Below, piece by piece: positions 16,861 to 26,232 of a DNA stretch of 64,000 nt; within the stretch, counting starts at the first letter, position 1; every line of letters begins with the position of its first letter. Origin of the DNA: Pyramidobacter sp964604125 (GTDB taxonomy: Bacteria > Synergistota > Synergistia > Synergistales > Dethiosulfovibrionaceae); contig CAZRXR010000003.1 of assembly GCA_964604125.1 (NCBI GenBank), positions 6,663 through 70,662 of the forward strand. Reading direction: 5' to 3'. Below the pieces are notes generated by a model. It saw only the letters and a list, made by a program, of their open reading frames with translations. It was not told the origin of the DNA and did not search any database. Made by a program: the position numbers and the translations under genes.

Positions 16861-18615
16861 TTATTCGCCGCGCCCGGCCCGCAGGGCCGCGAGCGTAAGC
16901 CCGGCGCAGGCGTCGGGGTACTCGTTGAGAGCGCCGCCGTATGCGCCGACGACGCCGCGTGCGCGCGACAGCCAGCGCGGTTCGCCCGTCAGAGCGGACA
17001 GCGTGACGAGGTTGTTCGCCATCACCGCCGTCGCCGAGGGCAGGAAGTCGTCTCCGGCGTCAACGGCGGGCAGAAGCCGGTGCGAGGCCGCGCACGCGAG
17101 GTTCCACGCGCCTTCGCGGCCGAAATCATCGTCGCAGCGGCACGCCCACGCCCGCGCGCGATCGAGGCGGCCGTCGCCGCCGCCCGCCCTGTAAAGCTCG
17201 ATGTACGCCCACGTCAGGGCGCTCACGTCCTCAAGCGTCGCGTCCGGCGCGCATGTGGAGCCGCGTACCGAGTGGGCCAGCCCACCGTCTTTCACGAACG
17301 TCCGCTCTATCAGCGCGACGAGGCGTTCCGCCGTCTCAAGCCGCTCTCCGCGCCCTGTCAGCCGCGCGGCGCGCGCGGCGAGGGCCGCCAGCCAGGCGTT
17401 GTCTCTCGCGAGGGCGCGGTCGTCAAGCGCGGGCCGTCCACGCTTTTGGCGGGCCGCTTCAAGCTTCGCGGCGGTTTCCGCGGGCGGAAAACCGCTTCCG
17501 AAGGGATCGGCGCGGAGAAGTTTTTTCCCCGTCGGTGTGCCCGTGACGGGATCGATGTAATCTTCGCCGTCCGCCGCGCCGAAAAACTCCTCGGTGTCCG
17601 AAGGGCCGAGCGCGGCTTCCAGTTCGCCGCGAGACCACAGGTAGAAGTTCCAGAGCGCCCGCGAGTCGCGCGCGTCGTCTCCGGCGCAAATCAGCCCGTC
17701 GTCGCGGGCGAAGGCCGACAGGAGATAATCCGCCGCGCTGTCGAAAGCCGCGAGCAGCGCCGCGTCCCCGGTCAGCCGCCAGCCCTCCAGCAGCGACGCC
17801 AACAACGCGGCGTTGCGCGCCGTGTGTATCCCGAGGATCGGCGCGCGCCAGGCCGCGTCCAGACAGTAGTCGTGGAAACCGCCCGAGATCGCGTCGCGGA
17901 GGGAGCCGCCGACGAGGGCGCGCAGCGTGAGGAGCATGTGTTCAAAAAGCTCGCGTCCGTCGGCGCTTTGGCAGAGTTTCTCGGCGAGGAGAAGTTTCGC
18001 CGCCCGCGGGAACTTCGGCGCGGCGCCCCATCCGCCGCGCAGCGTGTCGGCGTCGGTTTTCAGGCGCGAGACGGCGCGCGAGGGTAGCCCGGGGACAAGC
18101 GGGGCCGCGAAGGGCGAGACGGCCTCGCCCAGCCGGACGGCGTAGATTGCCGCCGCTTCGTCGAGCTGGGTTTTCTTCATCAGCCAAAGCCACTTGATCC
18201 GCCGCAGCACGTCCAAAAAGCCGGGGTTCGCGGGATCGTCGCTGTGAAGGGGCATGTACGACGCGGCGAAGATCGGCTCGCGCCGGGGCGTCAAAAACAA
18301 GAACAACGGCCACCCGGCGTGGCCCAGCGTCATCCGCGCCATCGCCCGCGCGGCCAGCGTCACGTTCGGCGTCTCGTCGGCGTCGCAGAGGACAGGGACG
18401 TAATCGCCGTTCAAAAGCGACGCCACCTCCGGGTGGGAAAAGAGGGACTTCATCTCGTAAGACCAGCGGCTCGCGGCGTTGGCGACGCACACGCACAGCG
18501 GGAGCCCGCGCTCGGCCGCGCGATTCGCGGCGTCCGCGCCCCACTCGTTCCACGCGACGGGGCCGTCGGCCCTCTCCCCGGTATATCCGCCGCGCGAGTC
18601 AGCGCGTTTTTTCAT
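16861..18615 (-). CDS. YyaL/DUF255-like thioredoxin-fold protein without Cys motif
   Basis: The 584-residue protein has the layout of the YyaL/SPATA20 family: an N-terminal thioredoxin-like DUF255 domain (WNEWGADAANRAAERGLPL, then GHAGWPLFLFLTP) followed by an alpha/alpha-barrel region (e.g. DEEFFGAADGEDY in the middle). The family's CHWCH motif is replaced by SRWSY, so both cysteines are gone. Length is about 100 residues below usual. Family function is poorly known. The start overlaps the upstream HAD gene by 17 bases. Confidence 0.85.
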   Translation of the reverse strand: MKKRADSRGGYTGERADGPVAWNEWGADAANRAAERGLPLCVCVANAASRWSYEMKSLFSHPEVASLLNGDYVPVLCDADETPNVTLAARAMARMTLGHAGWPLFLFLTPRREPIFAASYMPLHSDDPANPGFLDVLRRIKWLWLMKKTQLDEAAAIYAVRLGEAVSPFAAPLVPGLPSRAVSRLKTDADTLRGGWGAAPKFPRAAKLLLAEKLCQSADGRELFEHMLLTLRALVGGSLRDAISGGFHDYCLDAAWRAPILGIHTARNAALLASLLEGWRLTGDAALLAAFDSAADYLLSAFARDDGLICAGDDARDSRALWNFYLWSRGELEAALGPSDTEEFFGAADGEDYIDPVTGTPTGKKLLRADPFGSGFPPAETAAKLEAARQKRGRPALDDRALARDNAWLAALAARAARLTGRGERLETAERLVALIERTFVKDGGLAHSVRGSTCAPDATLEDVSALTWAYIELYRAGGGDGRLDRARAWACRCDDDFGREGAWNLACAASHRLLPAVDAGDDFLPSATAVMANNLVTLSALTGEPRWLSRARGVVGAYGGALNEYPDACAGLTLAALRAGRGE

Positions 18616-19249
18616 TCAGAACCTCCCAAAGAGCCGGCAGCTCTGCCAGACTTGATATGACGCGCGACGCGCCGCTCCGTCTCAGACAGGCCGCGCCGTG
18701 GTTGCCCGTGGTCACGCCGACGCCCGCGACGCCCGCGTTGACGGCCGTTTTCATGTCGATGTCCGTGTCGCCGACGTACAGCCCTTGCCGCGCGGGTACG
18801 CCCATCCGCGACAGCGCCTCCAGAACGATGTCGGGGGCCGGTTTCGGCCGCAGCGATCCGATGCCGACGATCACGGGGAAATAGTCGTACAGGCCGGCGG
18901 CCCGGACGATGCCCTCGGGCGTCAGGCGGTTTGTCGCGATGCCCAGTTTCGCTCCCGCCGAAATCAGCCTTTTCAGCGCGGGAACAGCGCTTTCAAAGGG
19001 GCGCACGCCCGCGTAGTCGCTGGATTCAAAGAGCCGCCTGTACCGCGGCAGCCACGCCGTCTCGACGGGGCCGTCGCCCCAAAAATGGCGCATCGCGTCG
19101 GCGAGCGCCCAGCCGATCGTCTTTCGCACCTCGTCCAGTTCCAGCCGTCGCAGCCCGTTTTCGCGGGCGACTGCGTTGAGATTTTCGCAGATGCCTCTGG
19201 CGCTGTCCACGAGCGTCAGGTCGAAATCGAAAACGATTCCGCGTATCAT
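18599..19249 (-). CDS. HAD-family phosphatase (phosphoglycolate phosphatase-like)
   Basis: The 216-residue protein has the HAD motifs FDFDLTLVDS (nucleophile Asp 8 and Asp 10), TNR (motif II), the Lys in RPKPAPD (motif III) and GDTDIDMKTA (motif IV), with a four-helix cap. This is the Gph/PgmB subgroup; the substrate is not determined by sequence. First gene of a two-gene minus-strand unit with the DUF255-like gene. Confidence 0.88.
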   Translation of the reverse strand: MIRGIVFDFDLTLVDSARGICENLNAVARENGLRRLELDEVRKTIGWALADAMRHFWGDGPVETAWLPRYRRLFESSDYAGVRPFESAVPALKRLISAGAKLGIATNRLTPEGIVRAAGLYDYFPVIVGIGSLRPKPAPDIVLEALSRMGVPARQGLYVGDTDIDMKTAVNAGVAGVGVTTGNHGAACLRRSGASRVISSLAELPALWEVLNEKTR

Positions 19250-19410
19250 CGGCCCCTCGCCTCCCTTCGACGTTATCCGCGCCGCGAAACGATGATATTG
19301 TAGCGTCTTTCGCCCGCGTTGTGAATTCCCCTTTTCGCCGCCCGCGTTTCTTTCGCCGCCCTTTATAACGTTAAGAATTGGCTTAAAATACGGCGTTTAA
19401 AATTAAGTCC

Positions 19411-19440
19411 TTGACATGAGATACGGAAAACACGTATACT
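19411..19440 (+). promoter_or_regulatory. Strong promoter of the TAXI-TRAP operon
   Basis: TTGACA, 18-base spacer, TATACT. It gives a leader of roughly 90 bases before the binding-protein gene. Confidence 0.8.
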
Positions 19441-19538
19441 TCTAAAGTGGTCGGTTTCGTTCCCCGCGCTGTGTCCGGCGGGAAGCGCCCCGGAAACGCC
19501 GCCACGCGCAAAAAAATTTTTTTAGGAGGTATGTAGGA

Positions 19539-20540
19539 ATGAAGAAGTTTCTGGCGCTCTGTGTTGTAGTCTCCACGGTTCTCGCTGGAACTGCGCTGGC
19601 CGACACGCCGTCGCAGCTCAAGTTTACGGCGGGCCCTCCCGGCGGCAACTGGGCCGCTCTGGGCGGCATGTTCGCCGACCTCTGGACGAAGGAAGTCATG
19701 CCCACGACTTCCGTCACGGGCGGCGCCGTGAGCAACATTATCAACGCCAACGTCCGCAAGTGCGACCTCGGTTTCTCCAACACCACGATGGTCGCCGTGG
19801 CGCAGAAGGGCACCGACCTTCCCACGTTCAGGAAGGAAATCAAGAACGCCAAGATGATGGCCAACCTCTACACGCAGTACACGTATTTCATCGCGCGCAA
19901 GGACTACGCCGATAAATACGGCATCAAGACTGTTGACGATCTCGTCAACAAGAAGCTGGCCTGCCGCTTCGGCACGCTGAAGACCGGCTCCGGCTCCGAG
20001 TTCGTCGTCAACAAGGTCTTCTCCGCCGGTTTCGGCATCGACTACCGCGCCGCGATCAAGGAGTGGGGCGGCACGGTTGAGTACGCCTCCTACGCCGGCG
20101 GCGCCGATCTGATCGCCGACAACCACCTCGACGTGTTCGCGTTCTCCGTCGGCAAGGTCGCCGCGATCGTCATGCAGATCGAGAGCACGACCGACGTCGT
20201 GCTCCTCGGCATGGAGCAGGCCACGCTCGACAAGATCGCCGACGCCATCGGCTCGGTCACGTTCACGATCGATCCCGGCATCTACAAGGCCGTCCCCGAG
20301 GGCGCCGAGCCGGTGAAGGTCGTCGGAGACTACACCTGCGTCGTCGTGCGCGGCGACCTTGACGACAAGGTCGTGTACGACATCTGCAAGTCGATGTACG
20401 ACAACGTCGAAACGCTGGCCAAGGGCGTCAAGGACATCGCCGAGCTCGACCCGGCCGTCGCCTGCCCCCCCAACATCGACTGCCACCCCGGCGCCGTCAA
20501 GTTCTTCAACGAAGTCCTCGCCGCCAAAGCGGCCAAGTAG
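19539..20540 (+). CDS. TAXI-family TRAP transporter substrate-binding protein
   Basis: Periplasmic solute receptor. In 333 residues: signal peptide at 1-22 (LALCVVVSTVLAGTALA then D), followed by the TAXI-type LKFTAGPPGGNWAALGGMFA and TTSVTGGAVSNI. TAXI receptors usually bind dicarboxylates or amino acids such as glutamate; the ligand here is unknown. Preceded by a TTTAGGAGG ribosome-binding site. A stem-loop (20570-20601) separates it from the permease gene, as often seen where the receptor is made in excess. Confidence 0.93.
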   Translation: MKKFLALCVVVSTVLAGTALADTPSQLKFTAGPPGGNWAALGGMFADLWTKEVMPTTSVTGGAVSNIINANVRKCDLGFSNTTMVAVAQKGTDLPTFRKEIKNAKMMANLYTQYTYFIARKDYADKYGIKTVDDLVNKKLACRFGTLKTGSGSEFVVNKVFSAGFGIDYRAAIKEWGGTVEYASYAGGADLIADNHLDVFAFSVGKVAAIVMQIESTTDVVLLGMEQATLDKIADAIGSVTFTIDPGIYKAVPEGAEPVKVVGDYTCVVVRGDLDDKVVYDICKSMYDNVETLAKGVKDIAELDPAVACPPNIDCHPGAVKFFNEVLAAKAAK

Positions 20541-20569
20541 TTCTTTTTCCGCACCGTCAAAGTTCGTGT

Positions 20570-20601
20570 GAGAAGGCAGGATTCAAACAGCCTGCCTTCT
20601 C
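20570..20601 (+). terminator. Intercistronic stem-loop between receptor and permease
   Basis: GAGAAGGCAGG (20570-20580) pairs with CCTGCCTTCTC (20591-20601) around a 10-base loop. There is no strong T-run, so it is more likely an mRNA-stability or partial-termination element than a full terminator. Confidence 0.65.
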
Positions 20602-20664
20602 ATCGTTAAAGACAGTGACGCTCTTTGGAACCGCACACGACTGTATTCGAAAGGCTGGTCACGT

Positions 20665-22587
20665 ATGAAAAAAAGAAAACTCGACGGAGTTCTCTCGAAA
20701 GCCCTGTGGGTCTACGTGCTGCTGATGGGAGTATTCCACCTCTACACGGCCGTTTTCGGCGCGTTTGAGGCCTATCTGCAGCGCGCCATCCACCTGACGT
20801 GGGTTTTGCCGATGTGCTTCGTCATGTACCCGATGTACGACCGCAGGGACGGCAAGCCTCAAACGTCCGTCGCGTGGTACGACTGGATCCTGGCCGTCGT
20901 CTCGACGATCCCCGGTTTATACATCGTCGTCAATTACGAGGAGATCGTCAACCGCATGGCGGGCGTGGACGAGGTGACGATGGTGCAGCTGATCCTCGGG
21001 ACGATCATCATCCTCGCGCTCATCGAGGCGACCCGGCGCGTCGTCGGTATGCCCATCAACATCGTGGCGCTGGCGTTCATGGGGTACTGCACCTACTACC
21101 TGATGACGGACATCGCCACGCAGAACGGCATGGCGTCCATCGGCGGGAACTTCTGGTTCTGCTTCAAGGAGTCCTACAAACTGCTCGTGGAGGAGATGTA
21201 CCTGCTCGACGAGGGCATCTACTCGTCGTCGCTCGGCGTCTCGGCGACGATCGTCATGATCTTCCTGATCTTCGGCGGCTTCCTCGAGAACAGCGGCGTC
21301 GGCGATTATTTCATGGAGTTCGCCCAGGCGTTCACCGGCACGCAGGCCGGCGGCCCCGCTAAAATAGCGGTCGTCAGCTCGTGCCTGTTCGGCTCCATTT
21401 CCGGCTCCGCCGTCGCGAACGTGTACGCCACGGGAACGTTCACGATCCCGATGATGAAACGGATCGGCTACAAGCCCTACATGGCCGCCGCCATCGTCGC
21501 GGTCGCCAGCGCGGGCGGCCAGATCATGCCCCCCGTCATGGGCGCGGGCGCGTTCGTCATGGCGTCGTTCCTGAACGTCCCGTTCACCGCCGTCATCATC
21601 GCCGCCATGCTGCCCGCCCTGCTCTACTACGGCGCCGTGCTCGTGATGATCCACCTGACGGCCAAGCGCGACGGGATGAAGGGTCTGTCCGAGGACGAAC
21701 TTCCCAAGAAATCCGATGTCTTCAAGCGTATCTACATGATGTCGCCCATCGTCCTGCTCGTCGTCCTGCTGCTCTACGGTCTGACGGCTCAGATGGCGGC
21801 GGCCTACGGCATCGTGCTCGCATGGCTCGTCTCCCTTCCCAACCCCAAGCGCCGTATGGGGCCGCTTGGCATCCTCAAGGCCATCCACGACGGTTCGGAA
21901 GGCGTCCCCGTCGTGGCCACCGCCTGCGGCGCCTCCGGGTTCGTGCTCGGCGCCGTCGCCCTTTCGGGCATCGGCCCGAAGATCGTCAGCGCCGTGCTCT
22001 CCATCTCCGGCGGCAACCCGCTGATCACGCTGCTGCTCATCGCTATCGTGTGCTTAATCCTCGGCATGGGCCTGCCCACGACGAGCGCGTATATTCTCGC
22101 CGCCTCGCTGAGCGTTCCGGCGCTCGGTCAGCTGAACTTTTCCCCGATGTCGGCGCACATGTTCGTGTTCTACTACGCGATTATCTCGAACATCACGCCT
22201 CCCGTCGCTCTGGCCGCGTATTCCGCCGCCTCGCTGGCCGAGGACTCGCCCAACAAGACCGGCTGGGTCGCCTGCAGCCTCGGTTTCCTCGCGTTCGTAG
22301 TTCCGTTCGCGTTCTGCTTCGACACGGGGCTGCTGCTTGAACTCGACTGGCTGCACAACATCATCTCCATCATCAGCGGCGTCGCGCTGGTGCTGGGCGT
22401 CGGGTTCAGCTTCACCGGGTACTGCGGCGGCAGGATCCCGCTGTGGATCAGAGTTATCTTCCTCGCCGCCGGGCTTGCGTCGATGTGGAAGAGTCCCTTC
22501 GTCTCTCTGAGCGGCACCGCCGTCATCGTGGCCTTCTACTTCATCTGCCAGAAGACCTACGGCGGCAAGAAGCCCGTCGCCGCGTGA
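20665..22587 (+). CDS. Fused TRAP transporter permease (DctQM type)
   Basis: Inner-membrane permease that works with the TAXI receptor, driven by an ion gradient. The 640-residue protein is hydrophobic throughout. The N-terminal ~200 residues correspond to the small four-helix Q subunit and the rest to the large M subunit, with the family's SGSAVANVYATGTFTIPMMK and GLPTTSAYILAASLS segments. Fusion is usual for TAXI systems. Followed by a terminator. Confidence 0.93.
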   Translation: MKKRKLDGVLSKALWVYVLLMGVFHLYTAVFGAFEAYLQRAIHLTWVLPMCFVMYPMYDRRDGKPQTSVAWYDWILAVVSTIPGLYIVVNYEEIVNRMAGVDEVTMVQLILGTIIILALIEATRRVVGMPINIVALAFMGYCTYYLMTDIATQNGMASIGGNFWFCFKESYKLLVEEMYLLDEGIYSSSLGVSATIVMIFLIFGGFLENSGVGDYFMEFAQAFTGTQAGGPAKIAVVSSCLFGSISGSAVANVYATGTFTIPMMKRIGYKPYMAAAIVAVASAGGQIMPPVMGAGAFVMASFLNVPFTAVIIAAMLPALLYYGAVLVMIHLTAKRDGMKGLSEDELPKKSDVFKRIYMMSPIVLLVVLLLYGLTAQMAAAYGIVLAWLVSLPNPKRRMGPLGILKAIHDGSEGVPVVATACGASGFVLGAVALSGIGPKIVSAVLSISGGNPLITLLLIAIVCLILGMGLPTTSAYILAASLSVPALGQLNFSPMSAHMFVFYYAIISNITPPVALAAYSAASLAEDSPNKTGWVACSLGFLAFVVPFAFCFDTGLLLELDWLHNIISIISGVALVLGVGFSFTGYCGGRIPLWIRVIFLAAGLASMWKSPFVSLSGTAVIVAFYFICQKTYGGKKPVAA

Positions 22588-22615
22588 CGTTTTTCGGCAT
22601 TAGGGCGCACACAAC

Positions 22616-22648
22616 AAAAAACCCCGCTCGTTTCGAGCGGGGTTTTTT
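22616..22648. terminator. Bidirectional terminator between TRAP permease and der
   Basis: A-run, CCCCGCTCG paired with CGAGCGGGG, then T-run. It serves the convergent transcripts on both strands. Confidence 0.92.
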
Positions 22649-22707
22649 GCGCGCGTATTTTTCCGAACTGTCCGTCCCTGTCCGCCGGGAACCGCGCGCG
22701 AGTCGCG

Positions 22708-24036
22708 TCAGGCTTTCGCGCCGCCGCGGCTCGTTCTCCAGAACAGACGAAGCGGCACGCCGTCGTAATCGCCCGCCTCGCGGATTTTTCTCGACAGGTG
22801 GTTCTCGAAACTCTTCGTGACGATCGAGGCGTCGTTCACAAAAAAGACGAACGTCGGCGGCACGGACGCGCTCTGCGTACAGTAGTAGATGCGGAGCCGC
22901 CGCCCCGTCCCGTCCGTCGGGAGCCGTTCAAACGCCAGCATGTCCCTGATGATCCTGTTCAGCGCCGTCGTGCTGAAGCGCGACGCCCGGCGCCCGCGCA
23001 CAAGGCTGACTGTCTCCAGCAGCCGCCGCAGCCCGCGTCCCGACACGGCGGACGTGAACAGCACGGGGGCGCGCGCGGCAAATCGCAGTTCCTCGCGCAG
23101 CTTTGCCATCGTCTCGTCGCCGATCTCCGGCGTGTTCGGCAGCAGATCCCACTTGTTCACGACAAGCACGATCCCTTTGCCGCGCGCCAGTATCTCGTTC
23201 ACGAGGCGCTGATCCTGCTCGGTGGCGACCTCGCGCGCGTCCATCACGAACACGGCCACGTCGCACCGGTCAACGCTGTCCATCGCGCGAACGGTCGAGT
23301 AAAACTCGATGTCGTCGCGTATCCTGCTCTTGCGGCGCAGCCCGGCGGTATCGACGATGCGGAACCGCTCGCCCTTGGAGACGATCACGGAATCGATGGA
23401 GTCGCGCGTCGTGCCCGGCACGTCGCTGACGAGCGAACGTTCGCTGCCCGTGAGCGCGTTGAGAATGCTGGATTTGCCGACGTTCGGACGCCCCACGAGC
23501 GCCACGTTGATCGTCCCCTCGCCGGGGTCTGGATCGCCCGGCGCGTCTTTCAGCGCCGCGCATACCGCGTCGAGCAGCGTGTCGATGTCGCGACCGTGCA
23601 GCGCGCTCACGCCGACGACCGTGTCGAAACCGAGGCTGTAGGCCTCGGCGACATCGTCCTCGTGCGTGAAGTCGTCGATTTTATTGACGGCGAGGACGAC
23701 TTTTGAAGAAAACGATCTCAGCACATTCGCGACGTCCTCGTCCATCCACGTGACGCCCTGCCGTCCGTCCACGACGAAGACGACGGCGTCGCTCTCTCCG
23801 ATGGCCTGAAAGATCTGGTTTTTCATCCCCTCCATGATGGGGTCTCTGTCTTTCAGGAGCAGTCCGCCGGTATCGACGACGTAAAAACTTTTTTCCTTCC
23901 ACTCTACGCGCCCGTACAGACGGTCGCGCGTGACGCCGGGCATGTCGTCCACGATCGCTCTCCTCTCGCCGATGATGCGGTTGAACAGAGAAGATTTGCC
24001 GACGTTGGGACGCCCGACGATAGATACGATTGCCAT
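22708..24036 (-). CDS. der: Ribosome biogenesis GTPase Der (EngA)
   Basis: Double-GTPase for 50S subunit maturation. The 442-residue protein has two G domains: GRPNVGKSSLFN near residue 8 with DTGG, and GRPNVGKSSILN near residue 182 with DTAGLRRK and NKWD, then the KH-like C-terminal domain. Length is typical. It is the last gene of the thirteen-gene minus-strand run, 33 bases after priA. Confidence 0.97.
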   Translation of the reverse strand: MAIVSIVGRPNVGKSSLFNRIIGERRAIVDDMPGVTRDRLYGRVEWKEKSFYVVDTGGLLLKDRDPIMEGMKNQIFQAIGESDAVVFVVDGRQGVTWMDEDVANVLRSFSSKVVLAVNKIDDFTHEDDVAEAYSLGFDTVVGVSALHGRDIDTLLDAVCAALKDAPGDPDPGEGTINVALVGRPNVGKSSILNALTGSERSLVSDVPGTTRDSIDSVIVSKGERFRIVDTAGLRRKSRIRDDIEFYSTVRAMDSVDRCDVAVFVMDAREVATEQDQRLVNEILARGKGIVLVVNKWDLLPNTPEIGDETMAKLREELRFAARAPVLFTSAVSGRGLRRLLETVSLVRGRRASRFSTTALNRIIRDMLAFERLPTDGTGRRLRIYYCTQSASVPPTFVFFVNDASIVTKSFENHLSRKIREAGDYDGVPLRLFWRTSRGGAKA

Positions 24037-24069
24037 AGAGATCGCCCCTTCGGGATGAGCGTATAAAAT

Positions 24070-25866
24070 TCAGTCGGGCCACACTTCGAGGCTCGGGAAT
24101 CCCAGCCTCGCCCGGTTGATGACGAAGTATTTCTCCAGAAAGCGCCTGAGCGCGGGCATGCGGGGCGTCATCACGGTCGCTTTGAGGCTCGCGGCCCGCT
24201 CGCGCGCCACGAAAAACCCGGCCCGCTCAAGATCGCTTATCAGGGAGACGCCCGACGCCCGGACTCGCAGCTCGACCAGATGGGAATAGGGCGGGAAACC
24301 GAGCTCGCGCCTGTCGGCCAGCTCCCGGCGCCAGAAGTACCCCCAGCCCTCGGACAGCCCCCGGATCCAGTGCGGCGAGTCGCTGCGGACTTGGAGAACG
24401 ACTTCCCGCTCCGCGCCGCCCCGCCAGAGCGACTCGAGCAGCATCGAATAGGCCGCGCACCGCGAGGCGTAATGCGGCTGGCGCGCTTCCGCGTCGGCGT
24501 CGAGCCAGACGATCATGCCGGGAGAAATTTCGTCGAGCAGGCTGAGTGCCCCGCGCGAGCCTAAAAGCAGCCCGCCGCCCGCTTTTAAAAGGGCCGTCCG
24601 TTTCTTCGCCTCCGCCGCGTTCGCGGGGTTCCCGGCGTGCCAGAGGACGACGGGCCTGTCTCCGAGAAGGCTGCGCGCCATCGGCGCGAGCGACTCCAGC
24701 CCCGCCGAGGCGCCCTGCAAAAGCATTCCGCCGCACGAGGGGCATACGGCGGGCGCGGCGGCGCGCGCTCCGCACACGGGACAGCGGAGCGCGCCGTTTT
24801 CAAGCGCCAGCGCCGCGCCGCAGCGCGGGCAGGGGAAAACGCGGCCGCAGTCGGCGCAGTGGAGTTCGCTGCCGAGCCCGCGCCGATCCAACAGCCAAAA
24901 CACGACGCGCCCTTCGCCCGTCAGTCGCGTCGTGAGATCGATAACGCTGTCCGCGACGGGCAGAGGGAACTCCACGCCTTTGAAGTTCAGCCGCGACGCC
25001 TTCCTGATGTCGATCAGGCGAACCGCGGCGCGCGTTTGACGGGGCATCTTCGGCTCGTCGGGGGCAAAGCCCGAGTACACACGGGACGAGGGCATGCGCC
25101 CTCCGAGGACGAGATCCGCGCCCGACTCCCGCGCGCGCGCGGCCGCGAAGCTGCGCAGCGAAAAGACGGGATAAGCCTTCGCGCGCCACGCCGGTTCCGC
25201 CTCCTCGTCGAGGATCACCGTCCCGCGCCCGTCAAGCGGCGCGACCGACGCCCCGGGGCCGCCGACGACGACCGGCGAAACGGCGGCCGAGACCTTTTTC
25301 CACATTTTGACGGCGTTTTCCGTACCCGATGCCGGCCACAGAAAAAGGCGCTCTTTGGGCACCACCCCGACGAGCGACCTGTAAAAGCGTTTCGCGCACT
25401 CCCGCTCGGGAAAGAGCACGAGCGCGCCGCCCTCTTTCCCGGCGGCCAGTTCGCGGTAGGTTTGCAGACGTTGCTCGTCGTCGTATCGGTAGATGAACCG
25501 CGTGCCGCTTTCGCGCGCGGCGTCGCAGAAAGGATACGCCGGGAACTCCCGTTCGCGCCAGAAACCCGACGGCAGCAGCGCGCGCAGCACCGCTCCCGCC
25601 GAGCACAGAAAGGCGTTCGCCGTGACGCGGGCCGCGCGGGCGTATGAGCCGGGCAGGACGGGCGAGGCGTCCAGCACGGCCTCGATGTCGCGCACGACGA
25701 TGTCCGCGGACAGCACAGAACCGCTTTCCTCGCCCAGGCAAAGCCCGACGCGGCGCCCCGCGCCCATCGGAACGAGTACCCTGCGTCCGGCCTGGACGGG
25801 GCACGGAGAACTGTACGTCAGGTCGTGCCACCACTGTCCCGGGATCAGGACTTTGATCAGAGGCAT
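24070..25866 (-). CDS. priA: PriA-like primosomal protein N' without helicase motifs
   Basis: PriA recognises stalled replication forks and reloads the replisome. The 598-residue protein (family ~730-800) keeps the N-terminal DNA-binding domain, the eight-Cys zinc module (CADCG, CPRCG, CPVCG, CPSCG) and the C-terminal domain. The helicase signatures are lost. No GxTGSGKTE P-loop precedes GALVLFPER; DEEH is DEEA; SATPS is GGRMPS; and no QVAGRAGR arginine-finger motif is left (WRGGAER at that place). So it should bind DNA but not unwind it. A comparable helicase-less PriA is known in Actinobacteria. Placed between rpoZ and der, 18 bases from rpoZ. Confidence 0.87.
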   Translation of the reverse strand: MPLIKVLIPGQWWHDLTYSSPCPVQAGRRVLVPMGAGRRVGLCLGEESGSVLSADIVVRDIEAVLDASPVLPGSYARAARVTANAFLCSAGAVLRALLPSGFWREREFPAYPFCDAARESGTRFIYRYDDEQRLQTYRELAAGKEGGALVLFPERECAKRFYRSLVGVVPKERLFLWPASGTENAVKMWKKVSAAVSPVVVGGPGASVAPLDGRGTVILDEEAEPAWRAKAYPVFSLRSFAAARARESGADLVLGGRMPSSRVYSGFAPDEPKMPRQTRAAVRLIDIRKASRLNFKGVEFPLPVADSVIDLTTRLTGEGRVVFWLLDRRGLGSELHCADCGRVFPCPRCGAALALENGALRCPVCGARAAAPAVCPSCGGMLLQGASAGLESLAPMARSLLGDRPVVLWHAGNPANAAEAKKRTALLKAGGGLLLGSRGALSLLDEISPGMIVWLDADAEARQPHYASRCAAYSMLLESLWRGGAEREVVLQVRSDSPHWIRGLSEGWGYFWRRELADRRELGFPPYSHLVELRVRASGVSLISDLERAGFFVARERAASLKATVMTPRMPALRRFLEKYFVINRARLGFPSLEVWPD

Positions 25867-25884
25867 CGGCGGTCACGCGCGAGC

Positions 25885-26232
25885 TCACGCACCGCCCGTA
25901 TCGGACGTTCGCTCCTCGGTTTCCTCCCCGGCGGCGGGCGCGGGGGCGGGGGAACTCTCGTCGCGGGGGGAATTTGCCCCGCGTTCTTCCTCGATGGCGC
26001 CGGTTATCGTCGCGGCGCGCAGTTCGACGTGGACGTTGCCCCGCTCCATGTCCTCCAGCGCCAGCGAAATCGCCTTTTCCTCGGGTTCGGGCGCGCCCTC
26101 GTTTTCGCTGCCCACGCGGCGGCTCTTCATCTCGCTGATCTGACGCGCCCTTTGCGATATGACGGACGTGAGCAGGTATTTATTGTGTACGTTGATGTTG
26201 TCCATGATCTTGCTGACATCGTAAAATTTCAT
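25885..26232 (-). CDS. rpoZ: RNA polymerase omega subunit
   Basis: Helps beta-prime folding and RNA polymerase assembly. The first ~60 residues match RpoZ (YDVSKIMDN, NKYLLTSVISQRARQI, EKAISLALEDME). The 115-residue length is longer than usual because of a C-terminal acidic, Pro/Ala/Glu-rich tail that looks disordered. Start overlaps the gmk stop (ATGA). gmk-rpoZ-priA is a widely conserved order, supporting the call. Confidence 0.92.
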   Translation of the reverse strand: MKFYDVSKIMDNINVHNKYLLTSVISQRARQISEMKSRRVGSENEGAPEPEEKAISLALEDMERGNVHVELRAATITGAIEEERGANSPRDESSPAPAPAAGEETEERTSDTGGA

